Assembly: GCF_001942255.1 (NCBI RefSeq)
Contig: NZ_MKKC01000087.1
Coordinates: 124,001-188,000 of the forward strand
Direction of reading: 5' to 3'
Source: Nocardiopsis sp. CNR-923
GTDB taxonomy: Bacteria > Actinomycetota > Actinomycetes > Streptosporangiales > Streptosporangiaceae
DNA length: 64,000 bases
Shown here piece by piece: positions 17,721-29,918 of this stretch. Under the pieces are notes generated by a model. The model was given only the letters and a program-made list of their open reading frames with translations, was not told the DNA's origin and made no database searches. Within the stretch, counting starts at the first letter, position 1; each line of letters opens with the position of its first letter. The translations under genes were made by a program, and so were the position numbers.

Positions 17721-18963
17721 ATGAGATTGCGCAGCGCACCAGCGTTCGCCGGTATCGCAGCGATCGCCCTGATGGCGACCGCCTGCGGCGGCGACGAGGG
17801 CGACGCGGGCGAGGCGTCCGGGGGCGGCGAGCTCGTCGTCTGGACCGACCCCGAGCGCGCCGACGCCGTCCAGGCCGCCGCCGGGCAGTTCTCCGAGGCC
17901 AACGGAATCAACGTCAGCGTGGACAGCGTGGCTTTCGAGGACATGCAGGGAGACGTGCTCAACGCCCACCAGGCGGGCAACGCCCCGGACGTCTTCATCG
18001 GCGCCCACGACTGGACCGGAAACCTGGTGCGCAACGGAGCCGTCCAGCCGGTCGAGCTACCCGAGGACCGGGCGGCGCTGCTCGACGGAACCGCGCTGGA
18101 GGCCATGACCTTCGACGGCCGACTCTTCGGAGTCCCCTACGCGCAGGAGAACCTCTTCCTCCTGCGCAACACCGCGCTGGCCCCCGAGGCCCCCGCGACC
18201 TTCGAGGAGCTGGTGGAGGCCGGGACCCGGCTCCAGGACGACGGCGAGGTCGGCGAGGTGCTGTCCATGGCGGTCGGCCAGGAGGGCGACCCCTACCGGA
18301 TGAACACCCTGTTCACCTCGGCCGGGGGCTACCTGTTCGGCCAGGACGGCACCGGCGCCTGGGACCCCTCGGACCTCGGGGTGGGCGCCGACGCGTCGAT
18401 CGAGGCGATGGAGCGGATCGCCGAGTACGGCGAGGACGGCGCGGGCGTGCTCCGCCGCTCCATCACCACCCAGAACGACGCGGCGCTGTTCTTCGACGAG
18501 GAGACCGCCTTCTTCGTCGCCGGCCCCTGGAACCTCGCCGACGCGACGAGTCGGGTGTCGACTACGCGATCAGCCCCGTTCCCGGGTTCGAGGCGCCGGC
18601 CCGGCTCGCCCCTACATCGGCTACCAGTCCTTCTTCGTGACCGAGGGCAGCGCCAACTCCGCGCTCGCCGAGGAGTTCGCGACCATCCTCGTCACCGACA
18701 CCGCGTTCGTCCTGGGTCTGTACGACGCCGACCCGCGCGTCCCCGTCCAGGCCGACGCCCTGCGCAGCGTCTCGGCCGACGACCCCAACGTCGCCGCGAT
18801 CGCCGAGGCGGGCGCCGAGGGCGTGCCGATGCCGTCCATCCCGGAGATGGGCGAGACCTGGCAGCCCCTCGGCGTCGCCCAGGCCGAGATCATCGGCGGT
18901 GGCGACGTGCGCGCGGCCATGGAGGCCGCGGCGCGGACCATCTCCGAGCAGATCGGCGAGTAG
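17721..18963 (+). CDS. malE: maltose/alpha-glucoside ABC transporter substrate-binding lipoprotein, two frame breaks
   Basis: Extracellular solute-binding protein family 1. The signal peptide ends in a lipobox with Cys22 (LMATACGGDEG), so it is a lipoprotein anchored outside the membrane. Landmarks are ELVVWTDPERADAVQAAAGQ, NAPDVFIGAHDWTGNLV, FGVPYAQENLFLLRN and AFFVAGPWNLADAD. The frame breaks near 18545 and near 18599; one G at each site restores ESGVDYAISPVPGFEAPGPA and RPYIGYQSFFVTEGSANS. Reconstructed length is 414 residues. It heads malE-F-G; no ATPase gene is linked, as expected where a shared MsiK-type ATPase serves several importers. Confidence 0.9.
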
Positions 18964-18965
18964 GC

Positions 18966-20581
18966 GTGCCGGTTCCCGCATCCGCCACGGCGAGCGCCCC
19001 CGCGAACGGGGCGCCCGCCCGTCCACCGCTGCCGGGCGGGCGCTGGGCCCACGAGGGGTCGCTGGCGGGTCGGATCGTCAAGATCGGTCTCCTGGGCCTG
19101 TTCACCGCGCTCGGCGTGTGGGCCGTCCTGCCCCTCTACCTCGCGGACAACTGGCTCGGCCTCGGGCTGGTCGTCGCCGTGGTGGCGCTCGTCTACCACG
19201 TCTACCTGTCCCGGCGCACCGTCCCGGCCAAGTACCTGGTGCCCGGCGTCCTGTTCCTGCTGGCCTTCCAGATCCTGCCGGTCCTGTACACGATGAGCAC
19301 GTCGGTCACCAACATGAGCGACGGGCACCGCGGGGACAAACAGCAGGCGATCAACGCCATCGAGTCCCTGTCCGTGACACGGGCTCCCCACTCCGAGGAG
19401 TACGTGCTCACCGTCGCGACCGCCGGTGAGCCGGACACGGGTGAGCTGGTCTTCCTCCTCACCGACGGTGAGGGCGAGGCCTTCGTCGGCGACACAGACG
19501 GGCTCCGCGACCTCGGCGCCGCCACCGTCGACGCCGCGGGCAAGGTCACCGAGGCCTTCGGATACACGATCCTGTCCCCCGCACGGGTCAACGCCCGCAG
19601 CGCCGAACTGGAGGAGTTCGCCGTTCCCACGGGGAACGGCGCCGGCATCCGCTCCAGCGGTCTGTCCACCGCCTACGCGGGGACGGCGGTCCGCTCCTAC
19701 GACGCCGGATGCGACTGCGTCACGGACGGCGAGTCGGGAACCGTCTACGTCGCCGACGACGAGCACGGCGCCTTCGTCTCCGAGGACGGCGACCGCCTGC
19801 CGCAGGGCTGGCGGGTGAACGTGGGCCTGGGCAACTTCGCCCGGTTCCTGCTCGACCCGACCTTCGCCTCGTCCTTCTTCGGCATCCTGGTGTGGAACAT
19901 CGCCTTCGCCGTGGCCGTGACCGGCCTGGTGTTCGTGGTCGGTCTGGCCGTGGCGCTGACCCTGCACGTGCCCCGCATGCGCGGCAGGACGGCGTACCGC
20001 ATCCTGGTCGTCCTGCCCTACGCCATGAGTTCGCTGGCCATGTACCTGCTGTGGCGGGACATGTTCAACACCGACTTCGGGCTGTTCAACCGGATGCTCG
20101 GGCTCCAGGTGGACTGGTTCGGCAACGCGTGGAGCGCCCGCGCGGCGGTCATCCTCGCCAACGTGTGGCTCGGGTACCCGTACATGTTCCTCGTGAGCAC
20201 GGGTGCGCTCCAGGCCATCCCGCGCGACTGGAGCAGGCGGCGCGGATCGACGGCGCCAACGCCTGGCAGGCCTTCCGGCACGTGACGCTGCCCCTGCTCA
20301 TGGTGGCGATGACACCGATCCTGGTCGCCGTGTTCGCCTTCAACTTCAACAACTTCAACGCCGTGTGGCTGCTCACCCGCGGCGGCCCGCTCTTCTCGGA
20401 CAACTCCACGGCCGGGGCGACGGACCTGCTCATCACCTACACGTACCGGCTCGCCTTCAACGAGGCCACCGCCCAGTACGGGTACGCCGCCGCGCTGTCG
20501 GTGATGATCTTCGTCATCGTCTCGGTGATCTCCGTGGTGAGCCTGTGGCGGAGCAGGGCGCTCAAGGAGGTGGATCGATGA
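18966..20581 (+). CDS. malF: maltose ABC transporter permease MalF, long form, one frame break
   Basis: Inner-membrane permease. The GTG at 18966 lies two bases after the malE stop. Early membrane segments (KYLVPGVLFLLAFQILPVLY) are followed by a polar stretch of about 180 residues (roughly 19310-19840) before the core segments resume (SSFFGILVWNIAFAVAVTGL). This makes a protein of about 538 residues, like the enterobacterial MalF with its large P2 loop rather than the usual short actinobacterial form. The ATPase-docking EAA loop is EQAARIDGANAWQAFRHVTL. The frame breaks near 20229 right at this loop; one C restores IPRDLEQAARIDG. The stop overlaps malG (ATGA). Confidence 0.9.
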
Positions 20582-21483
20582 CGGCGCGGACCGCAGGGGC
20601 CGCACGGCTGCGCCGCGAACGCGGCGCGGCGGCCAGGTTCGGACCGTGGGCGGCACGCCTGGGCTGGCGGCACGCGGTCATGTGGCTGGTCGCGGCCTTC
20701 GCCCTCTTCCCCGTGCTGTTCGTCCTCTCGGCCGCGCTCAACCCGCTGGGCACGCTGAGCAGCGCGGAGTTGTGGCCGACTGGCGCGAGCCTGGCCAACG
20801 CGCACGACCTGTTCCGGAACACACCGTTCACCACCTGGTACGCCAACTCGCTGTTCTTCGCGCTCGTCAACGCGGCCGTCACGGTGCTGCTCTCGGCGCT
20901 GGCCGCGTACGCGTTCAGCCGGATGCGGTTCCGGGGGCGCAGGGTCGGGCTGGTCGGGCTCCTGGTGATCCAGATGTTCCCGCAGTTCCTGGCGATCGTG
21001 GCGCTCTATCTGATGTTCTCCGGGATCGGCGAGTACTACCCGGAGATCGGGTTCGACACCCGCTGGGGGCTGCTGCTGGTCTACCTCGGCGGCGCGCTGA
21101 GCATCAACACGTGGCTGATGAAGGGCTTCTTCGACACCGTTCCCAAGGAGTTGGACGAGTCCGCGCAGATCGACGGGGCCACCCACGCACAGGTGTTCTT
21201 CCGGATCATGCTGCCGCTGGTCACGCCGGTCCTGGCGATCGTGGCGCTCCTGGTGTTCATCTCCACCATCAACGAGTTCCTGCTGGCGAGCGTGTTCCTG
21301 CGCGACACCGACGCCAAGACGCTCGGGCTGGGGCTGTACCAACTGGTCGCCTCGCAGCGCAACGCCAACTTCGGGATGTTCGCTGTGGGCGCGGTGCTGC
21401 TGTCCCTGCCGACGCTGGCGGTGTTCTGGTTCCTCCAGCGGTTCATCGCCGAGGGCCTGACCTCCGGCGCGGTCAAGGGCTGA
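20578..21483 (+). CDS. malG: maltose ABC transporter permease MalG
   Basis: A 301-residue intact permease with about six membrane segments. The EAA loop reads ELDESAQIDGATHAQVFFRI and ends in MLPLV. It overlaps malF by four bases and is the last gene of the unit; a hairpin follows at 21489. With MalF it forms the translocation channel for the sugar bound by MalE, powered by an ATPase encoded elsewhere. Confidence 0.93.
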   Translation: MTARTAGAARLRRERGAAARFGPWAARLGWRHAVMWLVAAFALFPVLFVLSAALNPLGTLSSAELWPTGASLANAHDLFRNTPFTTWYANSLFFALVNAAVTVLLSALAAYAFSRMRFRGRRVGLVGLLVIQMFPQFLAIVALYLMFSGIGEYYPEIGFDTRWGLLLVYLGGALSINTWLMKGFFDTVPKELDESAQIDGATHAQVFFRIMLPLVTPVLAIVALLVFISTINEFLLASVFLRDTDAKTLGLGLYQLVASQRNANFGMFAVGAVLLSLPTLAVFWFLQRFIAEGLTSGAVKG

Positions 21484-21488
21484 GCGAA

Positions 21489-21523
21489 CCGGACCCGCGC
21501 GCCCCGACGGGCGCGCGGTCCGG
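21489..21523. terminator. hairpin between malG and lepA
   Basis: The left arm from 21489 (ccggacccgcgcgcccc) pairs with the right arm ending near 21523 (gggcgcgcggtccgg) with one bulged base. It separates two convergent transcription units. Confidence 0.7.
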
Positions 21524-21528
21524 GGAAC

Positions 21529-23362
<1,834 letters not shown>

Positions 23363-23614
23363 CGTGCTCCGTTCACAGGTTGGGTCCGGGTCCCGGGCGG
23401 GCCCTGGGCTCCGCCCCGCCGCGGCTGGGGCCGACGGCGTCGTCCATCATCCCACGGGGACGGGGTCGTCCTCTCCGGAGACGGTCGCGCCGCATACGGC
23501 AGTATGGGGCGCGGGTTCGGGACCGGTGTCCAGATTATGCGACCTGGGACTGGGAACGGGCCGTCGGGAGGCGCGGCGGGCGCGCCGGTTCGAGCGGCGG
23601 GGAGGAACGGTCCG

Positions 23615-24588
23615 TTGAGGTGGTTTCTGACACGCGTGCTGGCCGGGCTGGCGGCCGTCGTGGTGGTGCTGGTGGGGGCCGCGGGGCTTCTGGGGTACCA
23701 GTTCACGGGTGAACCGGCGCCGTGGGCGGCGTCACAGGGCGCCGACGCGGCCTGGGTGGGCTCCTGGGAGGACACCGCGGCGCTCGACGCGTTCTGGCGT
23801 CCGGCGGGGTGGACACGGTGTACGTGCATGCGGGCGAGATCGACGCCGACGGGGCCGTCGAACGGGTTCCGGACACCGGTGAGCTGCTCTCGTGGCTGGC
23901 GAACCGGTACCCGGACGTGCGGGCGCTGGCGTGGCTGAGACACGTGACCGAGGGATCCTCACTGATTCGGGACCGGTTCGACGAGCAGGCCCGGGCGGCG
24001 TTGGCGAACGGGGCCGCCGAGGTCGCCGACGACGGGTTCGCGGGGCTGCACCTGGAGATCCGGCCGGTCACCGTGAACGACCCCTCGGTACCGGAACTGA
24101 TGGGCATGGTGCGCGAGGAACTGGGCGAGGACGCCGTGTTCTCGGTGCAGGCTCAGCACATCGAGTTGGCGCCCGGTGGCCGGGTGCCGTCGTTCGTGGC
24201 GGGCGGCGAGGAGAAGTACTGGTCCGCGGGGTACGTGGACCGCGTGACCGAGTACGCGGACGAGGTGGTCCTCCCGGGCGTGGGCGCGGACATGCCCATG
24301 GAGTCCCTGTACGGGGGGTTCATGGTGCGGCAGGTGACCGAGGGGGTGACCGCGCTCACCGGCCGGGACGAGGTGACGCTGCGGTTCGGTCTGCCGACCC
24401 ACACCAGCGGGGAGTGGGGGCCGGTCGAGGACACCGAGTCGGTGGCGACCGCGCTCACCGGCGTGCGTCTGGGGATGACGCGCGTGGAGCCGCCGGAGGG
24501 GATGACGCTGGGCGTGGGTCTGTACGTGGCGGACGAGGCCGACGCGGAGGATCTGGCGGTCTACACCTCGGGGTGGCTGCTGACCTAG
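23615..24588 (+). CDS. unrecognised exported or membrane-anchored protein, one frame break
   Basis: A TTG at 23615 follows GGGGAGGAA by seven bases and opens LRWFLTRVLAGLAAVVVVLV, a signal peptide or membrane anchor, so the remaining 290 residues are extracytoplasmic. The frame breaks near 23794; one added C restores LDAFLASGGVDTVYVHAGEI, giving 324 residues. The alternating pattern (VDTVYVHAGE, VRALAWLRH, GFAGLHLEIRP, DAVFSVQAQH, ADEVVLPGVGAD, VTLRFGLPTH, MTLGVGLYVADE) looks like a (beta/alpha)8 barrel of a hydrolase or sugar-binding type, with acidic residues at strand ends. I do not recognise a named family. An ATG at 23537 is an alternative start. Confidence 0.7.
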
Positions 24589-24807
24589 GGCGTTCGCCGT
24601 GGGCACCGGTCGGGCGGTGCGCGAAGTGGTTCGGGCGTGCGGCATACTGGAAGTCCGTGTCTCGGACCTCCGCGTTCGAATTCGAGCCCTGAGGACTCAC
24701 ACACCCTGTGTCGGCGCCCGCGCTGGCCGCTCGCGGTACGGCTGCCCGCGAGCTGAGCCGCCGGTTCGCCCGGCACGATGATCAGATCAACTGGAGCACG
24801 TTTTCGC

Positions 24808-25077
24808 ATGGCGAACATCAAGTCGCAGAAGAAGCGCATTCGGCAGAACGAGAAGGCTCGTGTCCGCAACCAGGCGGTGCGCTCTTCGCTGAAGACGGCC
24901 ATCCGCAGGTTCCGTGAGGCCGCCGAGGCCGGCAACGTCGAGCGTGCCGTCGTCGCCCAGCGCGCCGCCGCGCGTGCGCTGGACAAGGCGCACAGCAAGG
25001 GCGTCATCCACAAGAACCAGGCCGCGAACCGCAAGAGCGCGATCGCCAAGCGCCTGCACCAGCTTCAGTCCGTCTAG
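24808..25077 (+). CDS. rpsT: 30S ribosomal protein S20
   Basis: An 89-residue basic protein starting [20 protein letters not shown], the S20 signature, and ending KRLHQLQSV. It binds 16S rRNA in the small subunit body. The ATG at 24808 has GGAG about a dozen bases upstream. It is monocistronic by appearance, with a very strong terminator directly after it. Confidence 0.97.
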   Translation: MANIKSQKKRIRQNEKARVRNQAVRSSLKTAIRRFREAAEAGNVERAVVAQRAAARALDKAHSKGVIHKNQAANRKSAIAKRLHQLQSV

Positions 25078-25086
25078 GACTGAATT

Positions 25087-25136
25087 ACGACGCAGGGCCC
25101 GGTCCGGCGAGTTCGCCGGACCGGGCCCTGCGTCGT
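25087..25136. terminator. rpsT terminator hairpin
   Basis: Arms 25087-25109 and 25114-25136 are perfectly complementary (23 bp) with the 4-base loop agtt. No U-tract follows, which is usual in this group. Confidence 0.85.
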
Positions 25137-25215
25137 GCCGCTGCGGGATCGCGCGTTGTCCACAGCCTGGAATCGGCTGCTGACACCGTGTGGGCGCCTT
25201 CCTACGGTGGAGGGC

Positions 25216-26379
25216 ATGAGCCTTCAGCGCCGCATCCGACGTGACTCCCGCGCCCCCGATCCCCGCGAGCGACTCCGTGCGCTCTCCCTCGGCCCCGCCG
25301 ACCCCGGCGGCGGGCCCTGCCCACCGACGGCCGCGCCGCCGACCGGGGTCCCGAGCGCGCCCTACGCCGTGGCCGCTCCCCGGGCCCCGGAACCGGCGGC
25401 GGAGGGGCGGTCCCCTCAGCGGGGCCCCGCGACCACGCCCGACGTCCGGCTCCCGCGAGCGAGGGCCACGGCAACACCGGAGACGGCACGGGGCACCAGG
25501 TCCGTGACGGCCGACCGGAGGAACCGTCCCCAGTCGGGCGACGTCCACGGCGACCGACGTCCGCCGGACGGTGCGACGGACACCGGGCACGGCCGCCCGG
25601 CGGACCCGCAGGAGCCCCCGGCGGCGCACCCCCGGAGGACCCGGCCCCACGCGGACGACGTCCACGGCGAGCGGATCGAACGACCACCGTCGGGGTACGA
25701 GGAGTTCCTCCCCGAGCCGCCGGCCTCGGTTCTGGAACGGGTCGCCCGGCGGTGGCGGATCGACGCCGCTCTGTCGCGGCGCGCGGTCCTCGCCCTCCTC
25801 GTCCTGGGCCTGATCGCGGTGGGATCGGCTCTGGTGCTCCTGCGTGACCGGCCCGAGGCGGTGACCGCCGAGGCGGTCGCCGCCGCGTCGCCCGCCGGGA
25901 GCGTCGGCCCGGGGGAACCCGCCGAGTCGGGCGACCCGGGTGGCGCAGCGCCCGAGGCCGCGCGACCAGGGGAGGACCTGACAGTCCACGTGGGCGGGGA
26001 GGTCGCCGAACCCGGGCTGTACACCGTGCCGCCGGGCTCCCGGGTGGCGGACGCCGTGGAGGAGGCGGGCGGTGCGCTGCCCGAGGCCGATCTCGACACC
26101 CTCAACCTCGCCCGTCCCCTGGTCGACGGCGAACAGGTGCTCGTGGGCGTGCCGCAGGCGGCGGGCATGGGACCCGCCCAGGGGACACCGGTGGACGTCA
26201 ACCGGGCCGACGCCGCCACGCTCACCGGTCTGCCCCGGATCGGCGAGGTCATCGCCGCCGAGATCGTCGCGCACCGGGAGGCCAACGGACCCTTCGCCAG
26301 CGTCGACGAACTGGTCGAGGTGAACGGCATCGGCGAGCGGACCCTGGAGACCCTCCGGCCACACGTGACAGCGGGGTGA
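25216..26379 (+). CDS. comEA: ComEA-like DNA-binding protein
   Basis: A 387-residue protein. Residues 1-190 are Arg/Pro-rich and low in structure; a single membrane segment follows (AVLALLVLGLIAVGSALVLL), then a SLBB/ComEA-type domain (LTVHVGGEVAEPGLYTVPPG) and a C-terminal pair of helix-hairpin-helix motifs (VDVNRADAATLTGLPRIGEV, VNGIGERTLETLRPHV). ComEA binds incoming DNA at the cell surface in competence. The long cytoplasmic N-terminus is unusual for the family, which in other bacteria starts near the membrane segment. The ATG at 25216 follows GGTGGAGGGC. It overlaps comEC by GTGA. Confidence 0.9.
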   Translation: MSLQRRIRRDSRAPDPRERLRALSLGPADPGGGPCPPTAAPPTGVPSAPYAVAAPRAPEPAAEGRSPQRGPATTPDVRLPRARATATPETARGTRSVTADRRNRPQSGDVHGDRRPPDGATDTGHGRPADPQEPPAAHPRRTRPHADDVHGERIERPPSGYEEFLPEPPASVLERVARRWRIDAALSRRAVLALLVLGLIAVGSALVLLRDRPEAVTAEAVAAASPAGSVGPGEPAESGDPGGAAPEAARPGEDLTVHVGGEVAEPGLYTVPPGSRVADAVEEAGGALPEADLDTLNLARPLVDGEQVLVGVPQAAGMGPAQGTPVDVNRADAATLTGLPRIGEVIAAEIVAHREANGPFASVDELVEVNGIGERTLETLRPHVTAG

Positions 26380-28727
26380 GCGCGGTGACGACATGGCTGG
26401 GAACGGACGCGTTCGGTCTGCGACGACCGCCCGACGTGCGACTCCTCCTTCCGGCGGTCATGGCGTGGCTGACGGCGCTGGGCGCGCTGGCGGCGCCGCC
26501 CCGGCTGTCGTGGGCCTGCTCGGTGGTCGCGGGTGGCGCCGCGATCGGGGTGTACCTGCGGGCGCGACCGCGGTCGGAGCCGGTGGCCCTCACTCTGGTG
26601 GCCGCGCTGGCCTGCTCGGCGACGGTGGCGGCGGTCACCGGCGCCCACGTCGCCCGCGCGACGGGCAGCGCGGCCTCACGGGTGGCAGCCCTGGAGAGGG
26701 AGGCGGAGTTCGCGGCGACCGTGCGGACGGACCCGCGGTCCCGGGCGGGTGCTCCCCGGCCTGGGCGCGCGGAGTGGGTGATGGTCGCCCGAACTGCGTG
26801 GGTACGCGTCGACGGTCGGCGGACCGTGTCGAGCGCGCAGGTGGTGGTCCTTGCCTCGGGTCCGCGGTGGAACGGCCTGCTGCCGGGCCAGGAGTTCCGC
26901 GCCCGCGGCGTCTTCCTCCCCTCCGAGGGCGATCCGCTCACGTCGGCGCTGGTCCTGGTGCGGGGTCCCCCCGAGGCGGTGACGCGGCCGAGCGGCCTCC
27001 AGGCGCTGGCCGGCCGGGTCCGAGCGGGGCTGCGCGAGGCTGCCTCCGCACTCCCCCAGCCGGAGCGCGGGCTGCTTCCCGCACTGGTCGTCGGGGACGT
27101 GCGGCTCCTGCGCGAGGACACCGCTGAGGACTTCCGTTCGACCGGCATGGCTCACCTGCTGACCGTCTCCGGATCCAATTTGGCGGTGCTCACCGGTTTC
27201 GTGCTGGGGCTGGCCCGGTGGCTGCGGGCACCCGTGTGGTGCTCGGTGGCGGGCGGCGCGGTGATGATCTGGCTGTTCGTCCTGGTGTGCCGACCGGAGC
27301 CCAGCGTGGTCCGGGCCGCGTTCATGGGATCGCTCGCCCTCCTCGCGCTGGCCACCGGCCGTGCGCACGCCGCCCTCGGGGCGCTGAGCCTCACCGTCCT
27401 CGGGGTACTGTTCGTGGCACCCGGGCTCGCGGTCTCCTACGGATTCACGCTGTCCGTGCTGGCCACGGCGGGCATCCTGGCGTTCGTTCCGTCCTGGACC
27501 CGGATGTGGTCGCGGTGGCTTCCCCAGCCGGTGGCCGACGCGGTCGCGGTCGCCGTGGCGGCGCAGGTCGCGGTCGCTCCGGTGCTGGTGCTGCTCTCGG
27601 CGGAGGTGTCGTGGGTGGCCGTTCCCGCCAACGTGCTGGCGGCCCCGGTCGTGGCCACGGTGACGGTCGCCGGGTTCGTGCTCGCGGCCCTGTCCGTGCT
27701 CTGGCCGACTGCCGCTGCGGTCGCCGCGCATCCGCCCGGGTGGGGTGTGGCGTGGATCGCGTGGGTGGCGGAGACGGGGGCGGGGGTGCCGCACGGAGCG
27801 CTCCCCTGGCGTTCGGACGCGGTGGGCGCACTCGTCCTGGCGGGGATCCTGCTCATCCTGGTGTCGGCGCGGGGGTGGCTGCTGCGCGTGGCGGCGGCGA
27901 TCGTCGTCGCGGTGCTGCTCCTGTTCCTGGCGGTGCGGTGCGTCCCCGGCGACTGGCCGCCGCAGGGGTGGGACCTGGTCGCCTGCGACGTGGGGCAGGG
28001 GGACGGGTTCGTGCTGTCGGCGGGCGCCGGGTCGGCGATCGTGGCCGACACCGGCGAGGACCCGGCCGTGATCGACGCGTGCCTGACCCGACTGGGTGTG
28101 CGGGAGGTCCCGCTCCTGGTGCTCAGCCACGACCACGCCGACCACGTGGACGGGACACCGGGCGTCCTGCGGCACCGCCGGGTCGGGGCGGCGCTGGTCC
28201 CGCACGGCTTCGGCGACACCGCGATGGGCCGCGCGCTCGCCGAGGACGAGGTGGAGCTGTGGGCGGGCCGACGCGGGCAGTCCTTCCGGGTCGGCCCCTG
28301 GCTCCTGCGTGTGCTGTGGCCGCCGCCGGGCTACGCCGGGTCGGTCAACGACGGATCCGTGGTGGTGCGTGCGGACGGCGCCTCCCTGTCGGTGCTGCTG
28401 ACGGGTGACATCGAGGAGCAGGCCCAGAGAAGGATGCTCGCGGGGCCGGATGCCGGGCTGCTGCCGGTGACCGTCCTCACCGCGCCGCACCACGGCGCGA
28501 ACACCCAGGACCCGGACTTCCTTGCGGCCACCGAACCTGTGGTCACGGTGACGTCGGTGGGCGAGGACAACGCCTACGGGCATCCCTCCCCGTACACGTG
28601 GGCCCTGCTGGAGCGGCTGGGGCGGATCAACCTGCGCACCGACCGGGACGGGGACGTCGCCGTCCTCGACGGTGGTGGGACCGGTCCCGTCCGGGTCGTG
28701 GCGCGGGGCCCGGCCCCCGGCCGGTGA
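26376..28727 (+). CDS. comEC: ComEC/Rec2 DNA-uptake channel
   Basis: A 783-residue intact polytopic membrane protein. It has an N-terminal hydrophobic pair and a DUF4131-like outside domain, then the competence domain (LLTVSGSNLAVLTGFVLGLA) with many membrane helices, and a C-terminal metallo-beta-lactamase domain (DLVACDVGQGDGFVLS, LVLSHDHADHVDG, LTAPHHGAN). The HxHxDH metal motif is intact. It forms the channel for single-stranded DNA during natural transformation; whether this organism is competent is unknown. The GTG start overlaps the comEA stop. Confidence 0.95.
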   Translation: MSAVTTWLGTDAFGLRRPPDVRLLLPAVMAWLTALGALAAPPRLSWACSVVAGGAAIGVYLRARPRSEPVALTLVAALACSATVAAVTGAHVARATGSAASRVAALEREAEFAATVRTDPRSRAGAPRPGRAEWVMVARTAWVRVDGRRTVSSAQVVVLASGPRWNGLLPGQEFRARGVFLPSEGDPLTSALVLVRGPPEAVTRPSGLQALAGRVRAGLREAASALPQPERGLLPALVVGDVRLLREDTAEDFRSTGMAHLLTVSGSNLAVLTGFVLGLARWLRAPVWCSVAGGAVMIWLFVLVCRPEPSVVRAAFMGSLALLALATGRAHAALGALSLTVLGVLFVAPGLAVSYGFTLSVLATAGILAFVPSWTRMWSRWLPQPVADAVAVAVAAQVAVAPVLVLLSAEVSWVAVPANVLAAPVVATVTVAGFVLAALSVLWPTAAAVAAHPPGWGVAWIAWVAETGAGVPHGALPWRSDAVGALVLAGILLILVSARGWLLRVAAAIVVAVLLLFLAVRCVPGDWPPQGWDLVACDVGQGDGFVLSAGAGSAIVADTGEDPAVIDACLTRLGVREVPLLVLSHDHADHVDGTPGVLRHRRVGAALVPHGFGDTAMGRALAEDEVELWAGRRGQSFRVGPWLLRVLWPPPGYAGSVNDGSVVVRADGASLSVLLTGDIEEQAQRRMLAGPDAGLLPVTVLTAPHHGANTQDPDFLAATEPVVTVTSVGEDNAYGHPSPYTWALLERLGRINLRTDRDGDVAVLDGGGTGPVRVVARGPAPGR

Positions 28728-28827
28728 CCGTGCGGCGTGCCCCGCCCGTCCACGGCGCGGGCACCGAAGGGGGCCGCTGGCGGTGGACCGAGCCCGGTCG
28801 GTCGGTGGACCGTGGCATCCTCGGAGT

Positions 28828-29790
28828 ATGCCTGCACCCGCCCCTGTCACCGTCATCGTCGGCACCGAGGAACTCCTCGTCGACCGCGCCGTGGCCGCAG
28901 CGGTCGCCGCGGTCCGCGCGACCGACCCCGACGTCGACGTCCACGACCTCCTGCCCGCCCAGGTGGGCCCGTCCACGCTGGTCGAGGTCACCTCGCCCTC
29001 CCTGTTCGGCGACCGCAGCGTCGTGGTGCTGCGCTCCGCCCACGACCTGACCAAGGACCTGGCGGCGACCGTCTCCGACTACCTCACGGCGCCGGCCGAC
29101 GACGTCCACCTGGTCCTCACCCACGCCGGGGGCGCCAAGGGCAAGGCCTTGCTCCAGGCCGCGGTGAAGGCGGGCGCCCAACGGGTCGACTGCAAGGGGC
29201 CGACCAAGGGCTCGGAGCGGGTGGCGTTCGTCAAGGGCGAGTTCTCCGCCGCCGGGCGACAGATCACGCCGGACGCGGCGCAGGCTCTGGTCGACGCGGT
29301 GGGAACCGAACTCCGGGAGATCGCCGCCGCGTGCACGCAGCTCGTCGCCGACGCCCAGGGCCGGGTGGACGCCGCCGCAGTGGCCCGCTACCACTCCGGA
29401 AGGGCCGAGGCGTCCGGGTTCTCGGTCGCGGACCGCGCCGTCGAGGGCCGCCTGCCGGAGGCGCTGGAGCAGCTGCGCTGGTCGCTGGCCGTGGGCACCG
29501 CCCCGGTACTGATCAACAGCGCCCTGGCGGGTGCGGTGCGCGGTATCGCCGTAGCCGCCCAGCCGCAACGGGGCACGAGTGAGGCGGAGCTGGCCAAGCG
29601 GGCCAAGGTGCCGCCGTGGAAGATGCGCACGCTCCGCCAGCAGGCACGCGGTTGGTCCCCGGCCGGAATCACCCGCGCCATGAGCGTGGTCGCCGAAACC
29701 GACGCGCTGATCAAGGGCGCCGGACGCGATCCCGAGTACGCCCTGGAGCGCGCCGTGATCGAGATCGCCCGCGCCCGCGGCACCCGCTGA
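28828..29790 (+). CDS. holA: DNA polymerase III delta subunit
   Basis: A 320-residue clamp-loader delta subunit, which opens the beta sliding clamp. Landmarks are VTVIVGTEELLVDRAV, LFGDRSVVVLRSAHDLTKD, VDCKGPTKGSERVAFVKGEF and the C-terminal domain (LRWSLAVGTAPVLINSALAG, KVPPWKMRTLRQQARGW). The ATG at 28828 gives the usual N-terminus. The order comEA-comEC-holA with rpsT nearby is standard for actinobacteria. No break was seen. Confidence 0.94.
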   Translation: MPAPAPVTVIVGTEELLVDRAVAAAVAAVRATDPDVDVHDLLPAQVGPSTLVEVTSPSLFGDRSVVVLRSAHDLTKDLAATVSDYLTAPADDVHLVLTHAGGAKGKALLQAAVKAGAQRVDCKGPTKGSERVAFVKGEFSAAGRQITPDAAQALVDAVGTELREIAAACTQLVADAQGRVDAAAVARYHSGRAEASGFSVADRAVEGRLPEALEQLRWSLAVGTAPVLINSALAGAVRGIAVAAQPQRGTSEAELAKRAKVPPWKMRTLRQQARGWSPAGITRAMSVVAETDALIKGAGRDPEYALERAVIEIARARGTR

Positions 29791-29918
29791 CCCCCGGCCC
29801 GGCCACGGGCCAGCGGAACCACGCCGAGGGTGGTCGGGCGCACCGGCTGGCGGCGGTCCTGGAAGCCACCGGCAAGACGGCGCCGCGCCGAGGACGACCA
29901 TCGAGCGTGGCGGGCGGG

